A DNA stretch of 64,000 bases. It comes from Arthrobacter sp. OAP107. GTDB lineage: Bacteria > Actinomycetota > Actinomycetes > Actinomycetales > Micrococcaceae. The notes beneath the pieces are model-generated. The model did no database searches. It was not told the DNA's origin and worked only from the letters and a program-made list of their open reading frames with translations. Shown here one piece after another: positions 24,707-33,511 of the stretch; the first letter of the stretch is position 1; each line of letters starts with the position of its first letter. The stretch spans positions 2,728,001 through 2,792,000 of the forward strand of contig NZ_JBEPOK010000001.1 of NCBI RefSeq assembly GCF_040546765.1, given 5' to 3'. Made by a program: the position numbers and the translations under genes.

Positions 24707-25297
24707 TCAGACACAGCGGGTCTCTTGGGCTGCTTCGGGTTCGGTGGCGGCGAGGTCGACGAGGGCTTGGTACGCGCGGCGGACCATGTTCTGGTCGAGC
24801 GGCAGGTCTTCGTGGAAGAGGCGGTAGCTCCACCAGCCCCACATGAGCGCGTCGACGGCTCGGGCGAAGCCGTCGGAGAAGGAGCGGCGGAGGATCACGA
24901 GGGATTCTTCATGGAAGTCGCGGAGGAGGGCCGCCACCTGAGAGCTTCGTGCGCCGTAGTGGCGCATCTCCTCGTACAGACGGATGTCATTGAGGGTCGG
25001 GCTCGGTGTGCGGCACGTGGCCGCAACGAGCGCCTCAACTGCTTCGGTGCTGTCCCGGGCGGCACGCAGTGGGGCCGCGTACCGGGGTTCGAGACCATCC
25101 CGCAGCGTCTCGAACGCGCTGACGATCAGGGCCGGCAGGTCGGAGAAGTAGTACGTCGCCGACCCCAGCGGCACTCCAGCCTGCGCGGCGATGCGCCGGT
25201 ACGAGGCGGCGTGCACTCCTTCTGCGCCGATGATTTCGAGCGTTGCGCGCAGGATCCGCGCACGGCGCTCCGGATCATTCGGCTTGCCTTTCCGCAC
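24707..25297 (-). CDS. TetR family regulator
   Basis: The 196-residue protein starts at GTG 25297, preceded by GAGGAGGGACC; the longer open frame is only a shadow of the opposite gene. The helix-turn-helix reads RRARILRATLEIIGAEGVHAASYRRIAAQAGVPLGSATYYFSDLPAL. The C-terminal ligand domain contains RHYGARSSQVAALLRDFHEESL. It is divergent from two MmcQ/YjbR genes with a 76-base gap that holds GTACAGTTGTATGAAC, a possible operator. The pair suggests local control of those genes. Confidence 0.85.
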   Translation of the reverse strand: MRKGKPNDPERRARILRATLEIIGAEGVHAASYRRIAAQAGVPLGSATYYFSDLPALIVSAFETLRDGLEPRYAAPLRAARDSTEAVEALVAATCRTPSPTLNDIRLYEEMRHYGARSSQVAALLRDFHEESLVILRRSFSDGFARAVDALMWGWWSYRLFHEDLPLDQNMVRRAYQALVDLAATEPEAAQETRCV

Positions 25298-25373
25298 CGG
25301 TCCCTCCTCTGCCAGGCCAAGTGCGTACAGTTGTATGAACTTCGACTTAGGGCAACGCGACGAGGGAGGACAC

Positions 25374-25760
25374 GTGCACGGTGACACGCTGCAACAGCAC
25401 GCCAGGGACCGCGTCGAGGAACTGCCGGGCGCCGGGCTCGAGCACCCGTTCGGACCCGACTGGGATGTGTTCAAGGTGCGGGACAAGGTCTTCATGCTGA
25501 TGACCGAGGTCACCGGCCAACCCATCGTGATCGTCAAGGCAGACCCGGAAGACGGGAAAGCACTCCGCGAGGAGCACGAGGACATCACCCCTGGCTACCA
25601 CATGAACAAGCAGCACTGGATCACGCTGCACCCCGGCGGAACTCTGCAGAAGAACCTCGTGGATGACCTGGTCACCGAGTCGTACCTGCTCGTCGTCGAG
25701 AACCTGCCCCGGGCTAAGCGTCCCGTGGACCCCGCTGTGTTTGGCAGGTCAGACCGGTGA
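25374..25760 (+). CDS. MmcQ/YjbR family protein (first)
   Basis: The 128-residue protein belongs to the MmcQ/YjbR family, small alpha/beta proteins with a CyaY-like DNA-binding-type fold and no known enzyme activity. Family marks are WDVFKVRDKVFMLM, IVIVKADPEDGKALREEH and YHMNKQHWITL. GTG 25374 is chosen because CGAGGGAGGA stands in front; ATG 25335 would add 13 residues without similarity. It overlaps a close paralogue by four bases. Confidence 0.82.
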   Translation: MHGDTLQQHARDRVEELPGAGLEHPFGPDWDVFKVRDKVFMLMTEVTGQPIVIVKADPEDGKALREEHEDITPGYHMNKQHWITLHPGGTLQKNLVDDLVTESYLLVVENLPRAKRPVDPAVFGRSDR

Positions 25761-26110
25761 CCCTTTCCGGTGAGCGGTTGCAACAGACCGCCCGCGACAC
25801 CGCGGCCGGGCTCGAGGACGTCAGCAATGGCCGGCCGTTCACACCGCACCTGGACGTGTGGAAGGTGCGCGACAAGGTGTTCCTCATCGTCACCGAGGAT
25901 GACCCGGAACAGCAGATCATCACCGTCAAGGTCGACCCGGACCGCGGCGACGCGCTCCGCCGCGACCACGACTCGATCACCCACGGGCACTACCTCGACA
26001 AACAGCACTGGATCTCTGTCGGACCCGGCCGCGGCGTGACGAAGCGGTTCATCGAGAACCTGGTGCAGGATTCCTACGACCTCGCCTCCGGCCACCACCC
26101 GGAGCAGTGA
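25757..26110 (+). CDS. MmcQ/YjbR family protein (second)
   Basis: The 117-residue protein is a paralogue of the preceding one: LDVWKVRDKVFLIVTEDD, ITVKVDPDRGDALRRDH and YLDKQHWISVG line up without gaps. Its GTG overlaps the previous stop (GTGA, 25757-25760), so the two arose by tandem duplication and are translated together. It in turn overlaps a third reading frame by GTGA. Confidence 0.82.
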   Translation: MTLSGERLQQTARDTAAGLEDVSNGRPFTPHLDVWKVRDKVFLIVTEDDPEQQIITVKVDPDRGDALRRDHDSITHGHYLDKQHWISVGPGRGVTKRFIENLVQDSYDLASGHHPEQ

Positions 26111-26397
26111 TCGTGAGCGAGGAACCGCTGTCGCTGTTCGACGTGGACGATTCCTCCCGGCCCCTTGCCGACCCACAGTTTCGAGAGGACCGGGATTCTG
26201 ATGCCAGTTTCAGCTCTGTGGCCGCGGTGTGCGCATGTCCCACTTCTGGCCCTGGCGGCGCAGGCGGAAATATTCTTCCATGTCACCCGGACGAGGACGC
26301 ATGCTTTCGATCACCCTCTTTGTTTGGCGGATGGCGGCTGTTGTGCCTATTTCAACGAGCTCGTCCAGGATTGTCAGTGTTGGGGGTAGGAGCCTGA
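26107..26397 (+). pseudogene. Truncated third gene of the MmcQ operon
   Basis: A frame starts at GTG 26107 with another GTGA overlap, and encodes VSEEPLSLFDVDDSSRPLADP, a composition unlike random shadow. From about 26200 it runs antisense through the end of the Nudix gene, where codon use makes no sense. I read it as the first 25-30 codons of a larger gene cut at a recombination junction near 26170-26205. The original product is not recognised. Confidence 0.5.
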
Positions 26398-26929
26398 TCG
26401 TACCGGCGGACTCATCTTGGAGGATGCGGCGCATGGGCAGCCAGTGAGACTGCCATGCCTCGGTTGTTTGATGGCGTGGTTCGACGCCGGGCCCCACTGC
26501 CGTGACAAAAAAGTAGGTGTCGAAACGTTTGGGCTGTCCTTCGGGCGTGACCCAGTTGGCCCAAGGCATCAGTGAGTCCGGTCTTATGGAGATGCCGCAC
26601 TCCTCGGCAAGTTCGCGCACGGCAGCAGCGAGCACCCTCCCCGCATTATGTCTGGCCCGCGCCGCATCGTTCGAGACGCTGGTCCCGCTCCATGCCTCCG
26701 CGTGTGCCTCCAGCAGTTCATCGCCGAACGTCCAACCTGAGGAGTCAGCGTCGTCAACGCGGCCACCCGGAAACACGACCATGCCGGCGGCGAAATCCAT
26801 GGTCGACACACGGTGCTGGACAAACACCTCCGGTCCAACCCGCGAGTCCCGAAGCAGGACGACACTTGCGGCAAGTACGGGCTGTTGATCACCTGACCCT
26901 CGTCCTTCGTCGGCGTGAGAGTGTGGCAT
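26210..26929 (-). CDS. Nudix hydrolase, NUDT19-like
   Basis: The 239-residue protein starts at ATG 26929 with AGGAGGGAATC. The Nudix motif is split: GGRVDDAD appears at about residues 57-64, and the core RELAEECGI about 50 residues later, an insertion seen in the NUDT19 group whose members cleave CoA and acyl-CoA diphosphate bonds. Other features are VVLLRDSRVGPEVFVQHR and FFVTAVGPGVEPRH. It may recycle CoA or acyl-CoA in line with the acyl-CoA genes that follow (inference). No partner is close; it ends at a recombination scar. Confidence 0.83.
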   Translation of the reverse strand: MPHSHADEGRGSGDQQPVLAASVVLLRDSRVGPEVFVQHRVSTMDFAAGMVVFPGGRVDDADSSGWTFGDELLEAHAEAWSGTSVSNDAARARHNAGRVLAAAVRELAEECGISIRPDSLMPWANWVTPEGQPKRFDTYFFVTAVGPGVEPRHQTTEAWQSHWLPMRRILQDESAGTIRLLPPTLTILDELVEIGTTAAIRQTKRVIESMRPRPGDMEEYFRLRRQGQKWDMRTPRPQS

Positions 26930-27187
26930 GATTCCCTCCTGTTTCGCGGCTGCGGCGGCTTTTGGCCGAGCGGGCATCATCACTTCGGCTTGGCCGGTGC
27001 TTATTGAGTGGACTGAAATGCTGCGTAGCTCTTGCAAGCCCGCGGGGAACCCACTTGACTCTCGCCGCCGCTTATCATCATTTACCCGGGAGGGCATTCA
27101 CAAATCCGCTCTTCCGTCGCTCGCGGCGGCACCGGGGTGGAACGCACTCATCGACATTGAACGGCGCCAGGGACAGTGCGCTGAATG

Positions 27188-27472
27188 CTACTCCCTGAGC
27201 TGGTGGGTCAGCACTTCAAATTCATCCACCCCGAGGATTTCCATGTGTTGTTCCGCAGTCGTTTCCTCACGGATACGGTCCACCGCCGGACGGCTGGCGG
27301 TCAGTGCGTCCTCGTCGTCCCAAAGGGTGAGTGAGAGGGACTTGTCGTCTTTACCACGAAGATAATAGATTCCCTGGCACCCGGGCAGGGCTAATACCTG
27401 ACGGACTGTGTCGGCTGAAGGCTCGCCGGTGCTGTCGGGAGCGGGCCGGTAAGTGCTGACGCGAGCGAACAT
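27188..27472 (-). CDS. Small dimeric alpha/beta-barrel protein, ABM-like
   Basis: The 94-residue protein looks like the ferredoxin-like antibiotic-biosynthesis-monooxygenase (ABM) type: MFARVSTYR at the N terminus, LALPGCQGIYYLRGKDDKSLSLTLWDDEDAL in the middle. GGAGG precedes ATG 27472. Such proteins include monooxygenases and heme-degrading enzymes, but many are uncharacterised. The 258 bases between it and the Nudix gene contain no clear feature. Confidence 0.7.
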   Translation of the reverse strand: MFARVSTYRPAPDSTGEPSADTVRQVLALPGCQGIYYLRGKDDKSLSLTLWDDEDALTASRPAVDRIREETTAEQHMEILGVDEFEVLTHQLRE

Positions 27473-27751
27473 TTGTCAAACCTCCGATAGTCGCTGGTAA
27501 AGCCGGCACACCACGGAAGGAGTGGCGCCCAGCTCGGGGGCTTCGCCTCCCCCACCAGTAAGGACCCGCACCGCTGGAAGCACAAGCTTTAGTACGGTGG
27601 CCCATTCCCATCCGCGGTGCCATGGTTCCAAGGCGGACAGGCTGGAACAGTGACTTGCTGCCAATCAGTGGCAATTGAGGCCCTTCATCCCTGGGGTAAC
27701 TGGTGTCCGGAATCCGGTCAGCCGGACACGCGTGGGCGGTGAGAAAGGGCT

Positions 27752-27804
27752 GGACACAGCGGAAGGGGGCTGGCCGAATGGGCCAGTCGCCTTCCCCTGT
27801 GTCC
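27752..27804 (-). terminator. Large hairpin after the CocE-like gene
   Basis: GGACACAG, GGAAGG and GGCTGGCC pair with GGCCAG, CCTTCC and CTGTGTCC across a GAAT loop, giving about 22 paired bases with small mismatches. It is 53 bases past the stop of the CocE-like gene. The rest of the 384-base gap 27473-27856 shows nothing else. Confidence 0.6.
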
Positions 27805-27856
27805 GCGGCAACATCGCCGGGCGCGGCAACCAGGGTTTGTGGCTCGGGATGTGGCG

Positions 27857-29695
27857 TTAGGGCGTCAGGCGGTTGTCACACGGATTTCCGTGACTCCCTT
27901 GGCCGGGATCGCCGGTGAGGCTTGCCGGCTGTTGTGCTGTCCCTCCGCTCGGGGCAAAGCACTCGTACGGAAGAAGCGGGAGGTTGATGGCCGACGGGTT
28001 CGATGCGTTGTGCGCAATCGTGTACTCCCCCGGAAGCGTCTTCGACTGCGGATCCGTCGGGAAGCAGGGGTCTTTTCCAAGGCCTGCGGAGCACACGCTC
28101 GGCTGCATCTGGGAGCTCAGCACGAGGCGCAACAAATGGCCGGGCAGGATCTGGGTGACATCCGGCGACATGGCAACATCGAGTTCGTACGCATTTCCTG
28201 GGGTGAGGTAGTCGTCACCCGTGAAGGTTCCGTAGGGGCGCACGGGGGTTCCTGACTTGTCGACCCAGGATCTCCCCGCGTCCAGTTTGCGCAGGCTGGC
28301 CACCAGGCTCCCGGAACTGATCCTCGTGGCAGTTCCGTCCGGTGCCACGCTCTCGAGGCGGGCGATCAGGTTGAGGTTGGTACTGGTAGAACTCGCGTGA
28401 ATTGTTGCACTGATCGGTCCGGCGATGGTCGCGCCGTGCTTGAGCGGCCCAGTGGTGTACGTGAGGGTGCCGCCGGATTCGGACGGTTGGGTGAACTGCA
28501 GGCTGTCGCTGCCCGCGTGCCGGCCCGGCCGTGACTTGCTCATCTTGCCACCGGCGTTCAGGTAATAGGGCGTGTAGTGCTCCACCATTGGATAGTTTGA
28601 CGTGTTGATCCAGGTCCCGCTGCCCTGCTGGTAGAGGTGCATGGGCGTCGCATCAGCCTCTGAGAAGCGGGTGGACTTGCCCTTCAGCCAGGTGTCCATC
28701 CATTCCAGCTCCGTGGCTGTGTTGACGCCGGCGCAATGGCCGCCAGGCGAGACGATGATCTGGTATCGGTTGGTGGTGGGCTGCCCGGGTTTCATCGGCG
28801 CATGCGTTGGCCGGTCGAAATAGGCATTCTGCAGTGAGGCGTACATGCTCTGTGCGCTCTCGGTGTAGATGTCATCCCAGCTCGTCCACAGCAGGGCGGG
28901 AACGCCGGCATCGGCGATAGCCTCGGCATAATTACCTGCGGTGCGCGACTTCCAGAAGTCGCGGTCGTAGGCCGCGTCCCCTCCTTTCTGGATGTCCTCG
29001 GCGAGCGGTGCGCCAAACGCTCCTGCCCGGGGCCCCACGATGGATCCCAGGTTGCGGGGGAAGTTCGCTGTTTGGGTCGGCATTCCACCGGAGAAGTAGG
29101 TTTCGCGGTAGAACTCGGCGCCCGCGCACTCCGGGATCATTGCCTTGACCGGGGTCTTGGCGCCGATGCGGCCTTGGCTGAAGATCTGGTTTAGTCCCAG
29201 GTAGGAGCCGCCGAGGAGGCCCACCGAGCCGTTGGAGCCATCAAGTTGGTCGGCGGCCCAGTGCACGAGCTCGGCGCCGTCTTCTTGTTCGCGCTCACCG
29301 AAGAGGGTGAAGTTCCCTCCTGACCGGCCGCTGCCCCGTACGCAGACGGAGGCGAGGATGTATCCGTTTTCGGCAAAGAACGGGGCGTTCTTGAATCCTG
29401 AGTTCGTTTGTGAAGAGTCGCAGCCGTACGGCGTCTGCGACAGGATGACGGGGAAGTCAGCTGCGATTCGCTTCCCCGTAGCGGGGTCCGCGGGGTACAT
29501 GACATCGCCGACCAGAGTAACCCCGTCACCCATTCTTATTTCGATGTCAGTCGTGGCGACGGATCCATAGGACTTCGGTTCGGCAGCGACGGCGGGTTGG
29601 GTCGCCACCGCTGTTGTGGAGACGAGGCACGCCGACAGCAGCACGGCAAGACGTGTTAATTGTCGTGATGCCCGGTACGTCATTGTTCCGTTCAT
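27857..29695 (-). CDS. Secreted CocE/NonD family hydrolase (X-Pro dipeptidyl-peptidase S15 fold)
   Basis: The 612-residue protein has a Sec signal (RRL-type basic start, hydrophobic LAVLLSACLVSTTAV, cleavage probably after AVAA at 38). The alpha/beta-hydrolase domain follows, with the nucleophile elbow GLLGGSYLG (Ser164) and SVCVRGSGRSGG before it. The C-terminal beta-sandwich (YTTGPLKHGATIAGPISATIH, later LRLVLSSQMQP) is the PepX_C domain. Relatives cleave X-Pro peptides, cocaine-like esters or glutaryl amides. Outside the cell it could release a substrate imported by the adjacent MHS transporter. ATG 29683 is an alternative start. Confidence 0.87.
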   Translation of the reverse strand: MNGTMTYRASRQLTRLAVLLSACLVSTTAVATQPAVAAEPKSYGSVATTDIEIRMGDGVTLVGDVMYPADPATGKRIAADFPVILSQTPYGCDSSQTNSGFKNAPFFAENGYILASVCVRGSGRSGGNFTLFGEREQEDGAELVHWAADQLDGSNGSVGLLGGSYLGLNQIFSQGRIGAKTPVKAMIPECAGAEFYRETYFSGGMPTQTANFPRNLGSIVGPRAGAFGAPLAEDIQKGGDAAYDRDFWKSRTAGNYAEAIADAGVPALLWTSWDDIYTESAQSMYASLQNAYFDRPTHAPMKPGQPTTNRYQIIVSPGGHCAGVNTATELEWMDTWLKGKSTRFSEADATPMHLYQQGSGTWINTSNYPMVEHYTPYYLNAGGKMSKSRPGRHAGSDSLQFTQPSESGGTLTYTTGPLKHGATIAGPISATIHASSTSTNLNLIARLESVAPDGTATRISSGSLVASLRKLDAGRSWVDKSGTPVRPYGTFTGDDYLTPGNAYELDVAMSPDVTQILPGHLLRLVLSSQMQPSVCSAGLGKDPCFPTDPQSKTLPGEYTIAHNASNPSAINLPLLPYECFAPSGGTAQQPASLTGDPGQGSHGNPCDNRLTP

Positions 29696-29884
29696 GCGGT
29701 AATCGACCTTTCGTGATGCGGCTTTTTTCGCCGTGGTTCACCCGACCGGGGAGTTTGCTTTCACTGCGTTCCACCGCCTCCTGTCCCGGTTGAACGACGG
29801 AGCCGGCACCTGTGCGCGGCGGCAGCCCATTCGCTCCCGGCCCCACTGGGATCGTCAGGATTGTTTTGGCGCAGGATTCAACCG

Positions 29885-29912
29885 CGGGCCGCGCCTTCTT
29901 GGGCGCGGCCCG
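29885..29912 (-). terminator. Hairpin after the MHS transporter
   Basis: CGGGCCGCGCC pairs with its complement across TTCTT, 60 bases past the transporter stop. No U tract follows. Confidence 0.5.
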
Positions 29913-29971
29913 GGGGCCAGGGATGGCAAGGGAGGGTCGGCGAACCCGGATTGTTGGATTGGTTGGGACGG

Positions 29972-31324
29972 TCAGTGTTGCTGGTGAAGGGACTGCTTGT
30001 AGCGCTCAGGCAGCGACAGGGTGGCAATGACGGAGATCAGTACCAGGCCGAGGCCGATGCAGGTCAGGGCGAGCGTGCCATTGCTGGTGTTCTGGAAGAT
30101 CCATGCGGCGACGAACGGGATGGGGGCTCCGAAAATCAGGCCTGCCATGGTCATGCCGAGGGCTGAGCCCGTGTATCGCATGGTCGTCGGCAGCGATTCC
30201 GAGAAGAAGGCGGCCTGGGTCCCTGCCGTGACCTGGATCCCGCACAGTGCGAAGGCGATGATGGCGGCGCTTGCCGGGTAGTTCATGGAGTTCATGATCG
30301 GGAACATGGTTCCTGCGGCGATGCCTTGCATGGCCAGGCCGATGAGGAAGGTTTTCTTGCGGCCGATGCGGTCGCTGAGCCGGCCGCCAAAAAATGCAGC
30401 GGGAATGGAAATGAGGTTTGCCATGAGCAGGAGCCCGAAGGTGATGGAGTTGTCGTAGTGGAGTTGCTTGGTCAGGTAGCTCACGGCGTAGGTGACACTG
30501 ATCCAGAACAGTCCTGTGGACGCGGCCCAGGACAGCACCAGCTTGATGACGGTGCCGGGCTTCTTAATGATCACTGCCAGGGCACGCTCCTGCGGGATAG
30601 CCGATTCGGCGGCCTTCTTCTGGCTCTCCTTGAAGGCGGGGGTTTCTTCAACCCGCCGACGAATGAACATCCCGACGACGAGCAGGAGTACGCCCATCAG
30701 GAAGGGAACCCGCCATCCCCAGGAGGCAAAGTCGTCTTTCGACAGGAAAGTAGCGAGCCCGGTGAGCGTGAGGGACGCAAAGGTCTGGGCGAGAGGCGAA
30801 CCGGTCGCCAGGATGCCGCCGAAGAGGCCGCGGCGGTCGGTGGGGGCGTGCTCGACGACGAGTACCTGGACGCCGGAGGCTTCGCCGCCGAGCGCGAAAC
30901 CCTGCAGGAAGCGCAGGGCAACCAGGAGCGTGGGCGCGAGGATCCCCGCCACTGCGTAGCTGGGAAGCAGGCCGATCAGCACCGACGATGCACCCATGAG
31001 TACAAGGGTGAACATGAGAACGTTCCGCCGGCCGATCTTGTCGCCCAGGGCACCGAAGACGATTCCGCCAAGGGGGCGGGCGACCATGCCGGCTCCGAAG
31101 GTTGCGAAGGAGGCCAGGATTGCCGTGTTCGCGTCGAAGCTCGGGAAGAAGAGTTGCGGGAACAGGGTTGCCGAGAGGGTGCCGTATACGGCGAAGTCGA
31201 ACCACTCCAGGGCGGTGCCGAAGGTACCGCTCATTACGGCCCGCCGCGCGATCCGCGGATCGAACGTTGGCGCTTCCGCAACAGCAGTTGGGGGAGATTG
31301 AACAGGATTAGTCAATTCCGACAT
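29972..31324 (-). CDS. MFS transporter, metabolite:H+ symporter (MHS) family
   Basis: The 450-residue membrane protein has about twelve hydrophobic segments and the MHS marks GTALEWFDFAVYGTLSATLF, GMVARPLGGIVFGALGDKIGRR and RFLQGFALGGEASGVQVLVVEH. It is a proton-coupled carboxylate importer by family. It is divergent from the MaoC/acyl-CoA dehydrogenase pair, and a strong copy of the TetR-type operator lies 131 bases upstream of its start. It is therefore the likely uptake system for the acid that the two AMP-forming ligases activate. Confidence 0.88.
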   Translation of the reverse strand: MSELTNPVQSPPTAVAEAPTFDPRIARRAVMSGTFGTALEWFDFAVYGTLSATLFPQLFFPSFDANTAILASFATFGAGMVARPLGGIVFGALGDKIGRRNVLMFTLVLMGASSVLIGLLPSYAVAGILAPTLLVALRFLQGFALGGEASGVQVLVVEHAPTDRRGLFGGILATGSPLAQTFASLTLTGLATFLSKDDFASWGWRVPFLMGVLLLVVGMFIRRRVEETPAFKESQKKAAESAIPQERALAVIIKKPGTVIKLVLSWAASTGLFWISVTYAVSYLTKQLHYDNSITFGLLLMANLISIPAAFFGGRLSDRIGRKKTFLIGLAMQGIAAGTMFPIMNSMNYPASAAIIAFALCGIQVTAGTQAAFFSESLPTTMRYTGSALGMTMAGLIFGAPIPFVAAWIFQNTSNGTLALTCIGLGLVLISVIATLSLPERYKQSLHQQH

Positions 31325-31454
31325 TGGAACTCATTCCTTGGGTTATTAAGAGTCTAGAGAGCTGGCCGTCACCGGCGACGTGGGGCTCCGGATCACTCAG
31401 GAGACCTTGACAGCACTCCAGTCCTCTTCGATGCTCGGCGATTAGAGAAATTAA

Positions 31455-31472
31455 AGAACAAGCGTTCGTTCT
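31455..31472. promoter_or_regulatory. TetR-type operator AGAACAAGCGTTCGTTCT
   Basis: An 18-base imperfect palindrome in the 359-base divergent region between the MHS transporter and the MaoC gene. It shares the core GAACAAGCGTnCGT with sites at 41249, 47251, 47932 and 48527. A weaker copy, GTACAAACGCCCGTTAG, lies at 31591-31607 nearer the MaoC start. Confidence 0.6.
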
Positions 31473-31683
31473 GGAAGTTTAGAGTGTGATGTGGATCGCA
31501 CGCAAGTGGGGCGGGTGCTTGAGTTGAAGCGTCCTACTGTTGACCGGCCCCGGCCCGCCGGATCTCACCGGAGCGGGCAGAGGCCTATCCGTACAAACGC
31601 CCGTTAGTCTATGCTGGGAGTAGAGGCGGCTGCGGGATGCGGCCGGACCCTGGTTCGAACCAAAGCCCACCAAAGGAGAACAA

Positions 31684-32160
31684 ATGAGCGAGCAAGTCCA
31701 GGAAAGACTCGTTAAGGGGCGCCCCGATCACTTTTGGGACGATCTGGTGACAGGTGACCGGCTGCAGAGCCCTGGCATCACGATCACGGAGGCACACCTG
31801 GTCCAGTGGGCCGGGCTCACCGGCGACTGGGTGTCGCTACACCTGGACGAGGAGTACGCGGCCCAGACGCCCTTTGGCCAGCGGATTGGACACGGCCCCC
31901 TGACACTTTCGGTCGCACTGGGATTGATGACCCAAACGGGCTATTTCAGCAATGTCATCGCCTGGCTGGGCCTGGAATCCGTTCGGGCAGTGAAACCGGT
32001 TTTCATTGGCGAGACGATCCGGGTGGAAGCCCTGGTCAGCGAGGCCCGGGCAACCAGCAAGCCCGGCGCCGGGCTGTGGACCATCGACTACACGGTGGTG
32101 AAGCAGGATGGCAGCACGGTCATGACGTTCTCCAGCAGCTTCCTGATCAAGCGCCGCTAA
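31684..32160 (+). CDS. MaoC-like dehydratase/hydratase
   Basis: The 158-residue single hot-dog protein contains TITEAHLVQWAGLTGDWVSLHLDEEYAAQTPFGQRIGHGPLTLSVALGL (in pieces), including the hydratase-2 signature with catalytic Asp and His (GDWVSLH and FGQRIGHG). It should hydrate a 2-enoyl-CoA. The start has AAAGGAGAACAA in front. Directly downstream is an acyl-CoA dehydrogenase that would make such an enoyl-CoA. Confidence 0.85.
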   Translation: MSEQVQERLVKGRPDHFWDDLVTGDRLQSPGITITEAHLVQWAGLTGDWVSLHLDEEYAAQTPFGQRIGHGPLTLSVALGLMTQTGYFSNVIAWLGLESVRAVKPVFIGETIRVEALVSEARATSKPGAGLWTIDYTVVKQDGSTVMTFSSSFLIKRR

Positions 32161-32198
32161 GCGCTTCGCCGTCGGACCAAAAAGCAAAGGAGCTTCCC

Positions 32199-33389
32199 AT
32201 GAGCATCACTACACACAATCAGACTTACACCACGGCTGGTGGCTCCCCGTCCCCGGAGGATCTGCGAACCCGACTTGTTCAGCTTCTGAATGAACACGTC
32301 ACCGAGGAGCGGCTGACGGCCCACGATGAGGGCGAGACCTACGACGTCGAGCTTTTCCGCGCGCTGGCAAAAGCCGGATTCGTTCAGCTTGAGTCAACGA
32401 TCGGTGGCGCCAAAGCCAGGCACCGCAGCCAGACGATGGTTTTGGAGGAACTCGGCGCCCGCGCCACCTCGATGGGGGTCAGCTTCGTGGTCCAATACAT
32501 GGGCGTCGAGCTGCTGCATTCGTTCGGCAGCCTCGACCAGCAGGAACGATTCCTTGCCCCGCTTTTTGCCGGCGACGCCAAGATGTCTTTCGCGTTGAGT
32601 GAGCCGGCCGGCGGGACCGACGTGGCACGGGCCATGACTACCTGGGCCGTCGAGCAGCCCGACGGCTCCTTCCTGATCAATGGCGCCAAGAAGTGGATCG
32701 GCGGGGCCTCCGACGCCGACTACCTCATCGTTCTGGCACGCACCAGTGACATCAGCCGGTCCTCGATTGACGGAATCACCATGTTCATCGTTCCCCGCGG
32801 CACCCCCGGCATTGAAACAACCCCCATCGACACGATGGGGATCCGCGCTCTGGAACAGTGCGACATCACCTTCACCGACGTCCGGGTCCCGGCCGACCTG
32901 GTGCTTGGCGACGTCGACAAAGGCTTCCGCCACGTCCTGGGCACCCTCAACGGAGAGCGACTGAACGGGGCCGCCGTCGCGCTCGGCATTGCCCGCGGCG
33001 CACTGGACTACGCCGTGGGATACGTGAAGGAACGAAACGCCTTCGGCCGGCCCATCGGCGCCTTCCAGGCCCTCCAGCACAAGCTCGTCGACTGCAGCGT
33101 CAAGGTGGAAAGCGCCCGTTTGCTCCTGGAAAAAGCTGCCGCGACCTCAGACGATCATGCCGGAGCGGACGAAACCCTCTCGGCCATGGCGAAACTCGCC
33201 GCCGCCGACGCCGCAACCACGGCCACCGACGTCGGGATGCGGGCCATGGGCGGCTGGGGTTTCCTGCGCCAACTGCCCATGCAACGCTACTTCCGGGACG
33301 CCCGGCTCTACACCTTCGCCCCGCTCACAGACGACATGATCCGCAACTACATCGGGGAACAGCACCTGGGGCTTCCCCGCTCCTACTGA
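32199..33389 (+). CDS. Acyl-CoA dehydrogenase
   Basis: The 396-residue flavoenzyme starts at ATG 32199 (AAAGGAGC before it). Family marks are KMSFALSEPAGGTDVA, the FAD loop INGAKKWIGGASDADYLIV, and YVKERNAFGRPIGAFQALQHKLVD. The catalytic Glu usual near the C terminus (GGTxE) is replaced: the segment reads FAPLTDDMIRN. A Glu is present in LNGERLNGAA, where isovaleryl- and long-chain acyl-CoA dehydrogenases carry their base. This supports, but does not prove, a branched short-chain acyl-CoA substrate. It sits between a MaoC gene and a TetR gene. Confidence 0.88.
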   Translation: MSITTHNQTYTTAGGSPSPEDLRTRLVQLLNEHVTEERLTAHDEGETYDVELFRALAKAGFVQLESTIGGAKARHRSQTMVLEELGARATSMGVSFVVQYMGVELLHSFGSLDQQERFLAPLFAGDAKMSFALSEPAGGTDVARAMTTWAVEQPDGSFLINGAKKWIGGASDADYLIVLARTSDISRSSIDGITMFIVPRGTPGIETTPIDTMGIRALEQCDITFTDVRVPADLVLGDVDKGFRHVLGTLNGERLNGAAVALGIARGALDYAVGYVKERNAFGRPIGAFQALQHKLVDCSVKVESARLLLEKAAATSDDHAGADETLSAMAKLAAADAATTATDVGMRAMGGWGFLRQLPMQRYFRDARLYTFAPLTDDMIRNYIGEQHLGLPRSY

Positions 33390-33457
33390 CCCCCGGCTTC
33401 CGTCGAGTCACCCGGCCCCCTGCCTGGCGCGGCCCCGCACTTGCCGCCCCAAGCAGG

Positions 33458-33476
33458 CAAACAAGTGTCCGTGCGT
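33458..33476. promoter_or_regulatory. Degenerate TetR-type operator before the first TetR gene
   Basis: CAAACAAGTGTCCGTGCGT matches the shared core AACAAGnGTnCGTnCG. It begins 54 bases before the ATG at 33512 and suggests autoregulation. Confidence 0.45.
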
Positions 33477-33511
33477 TAAACTTGGGTCACTGACGACGAT
33501 AGGTGGCGTAC

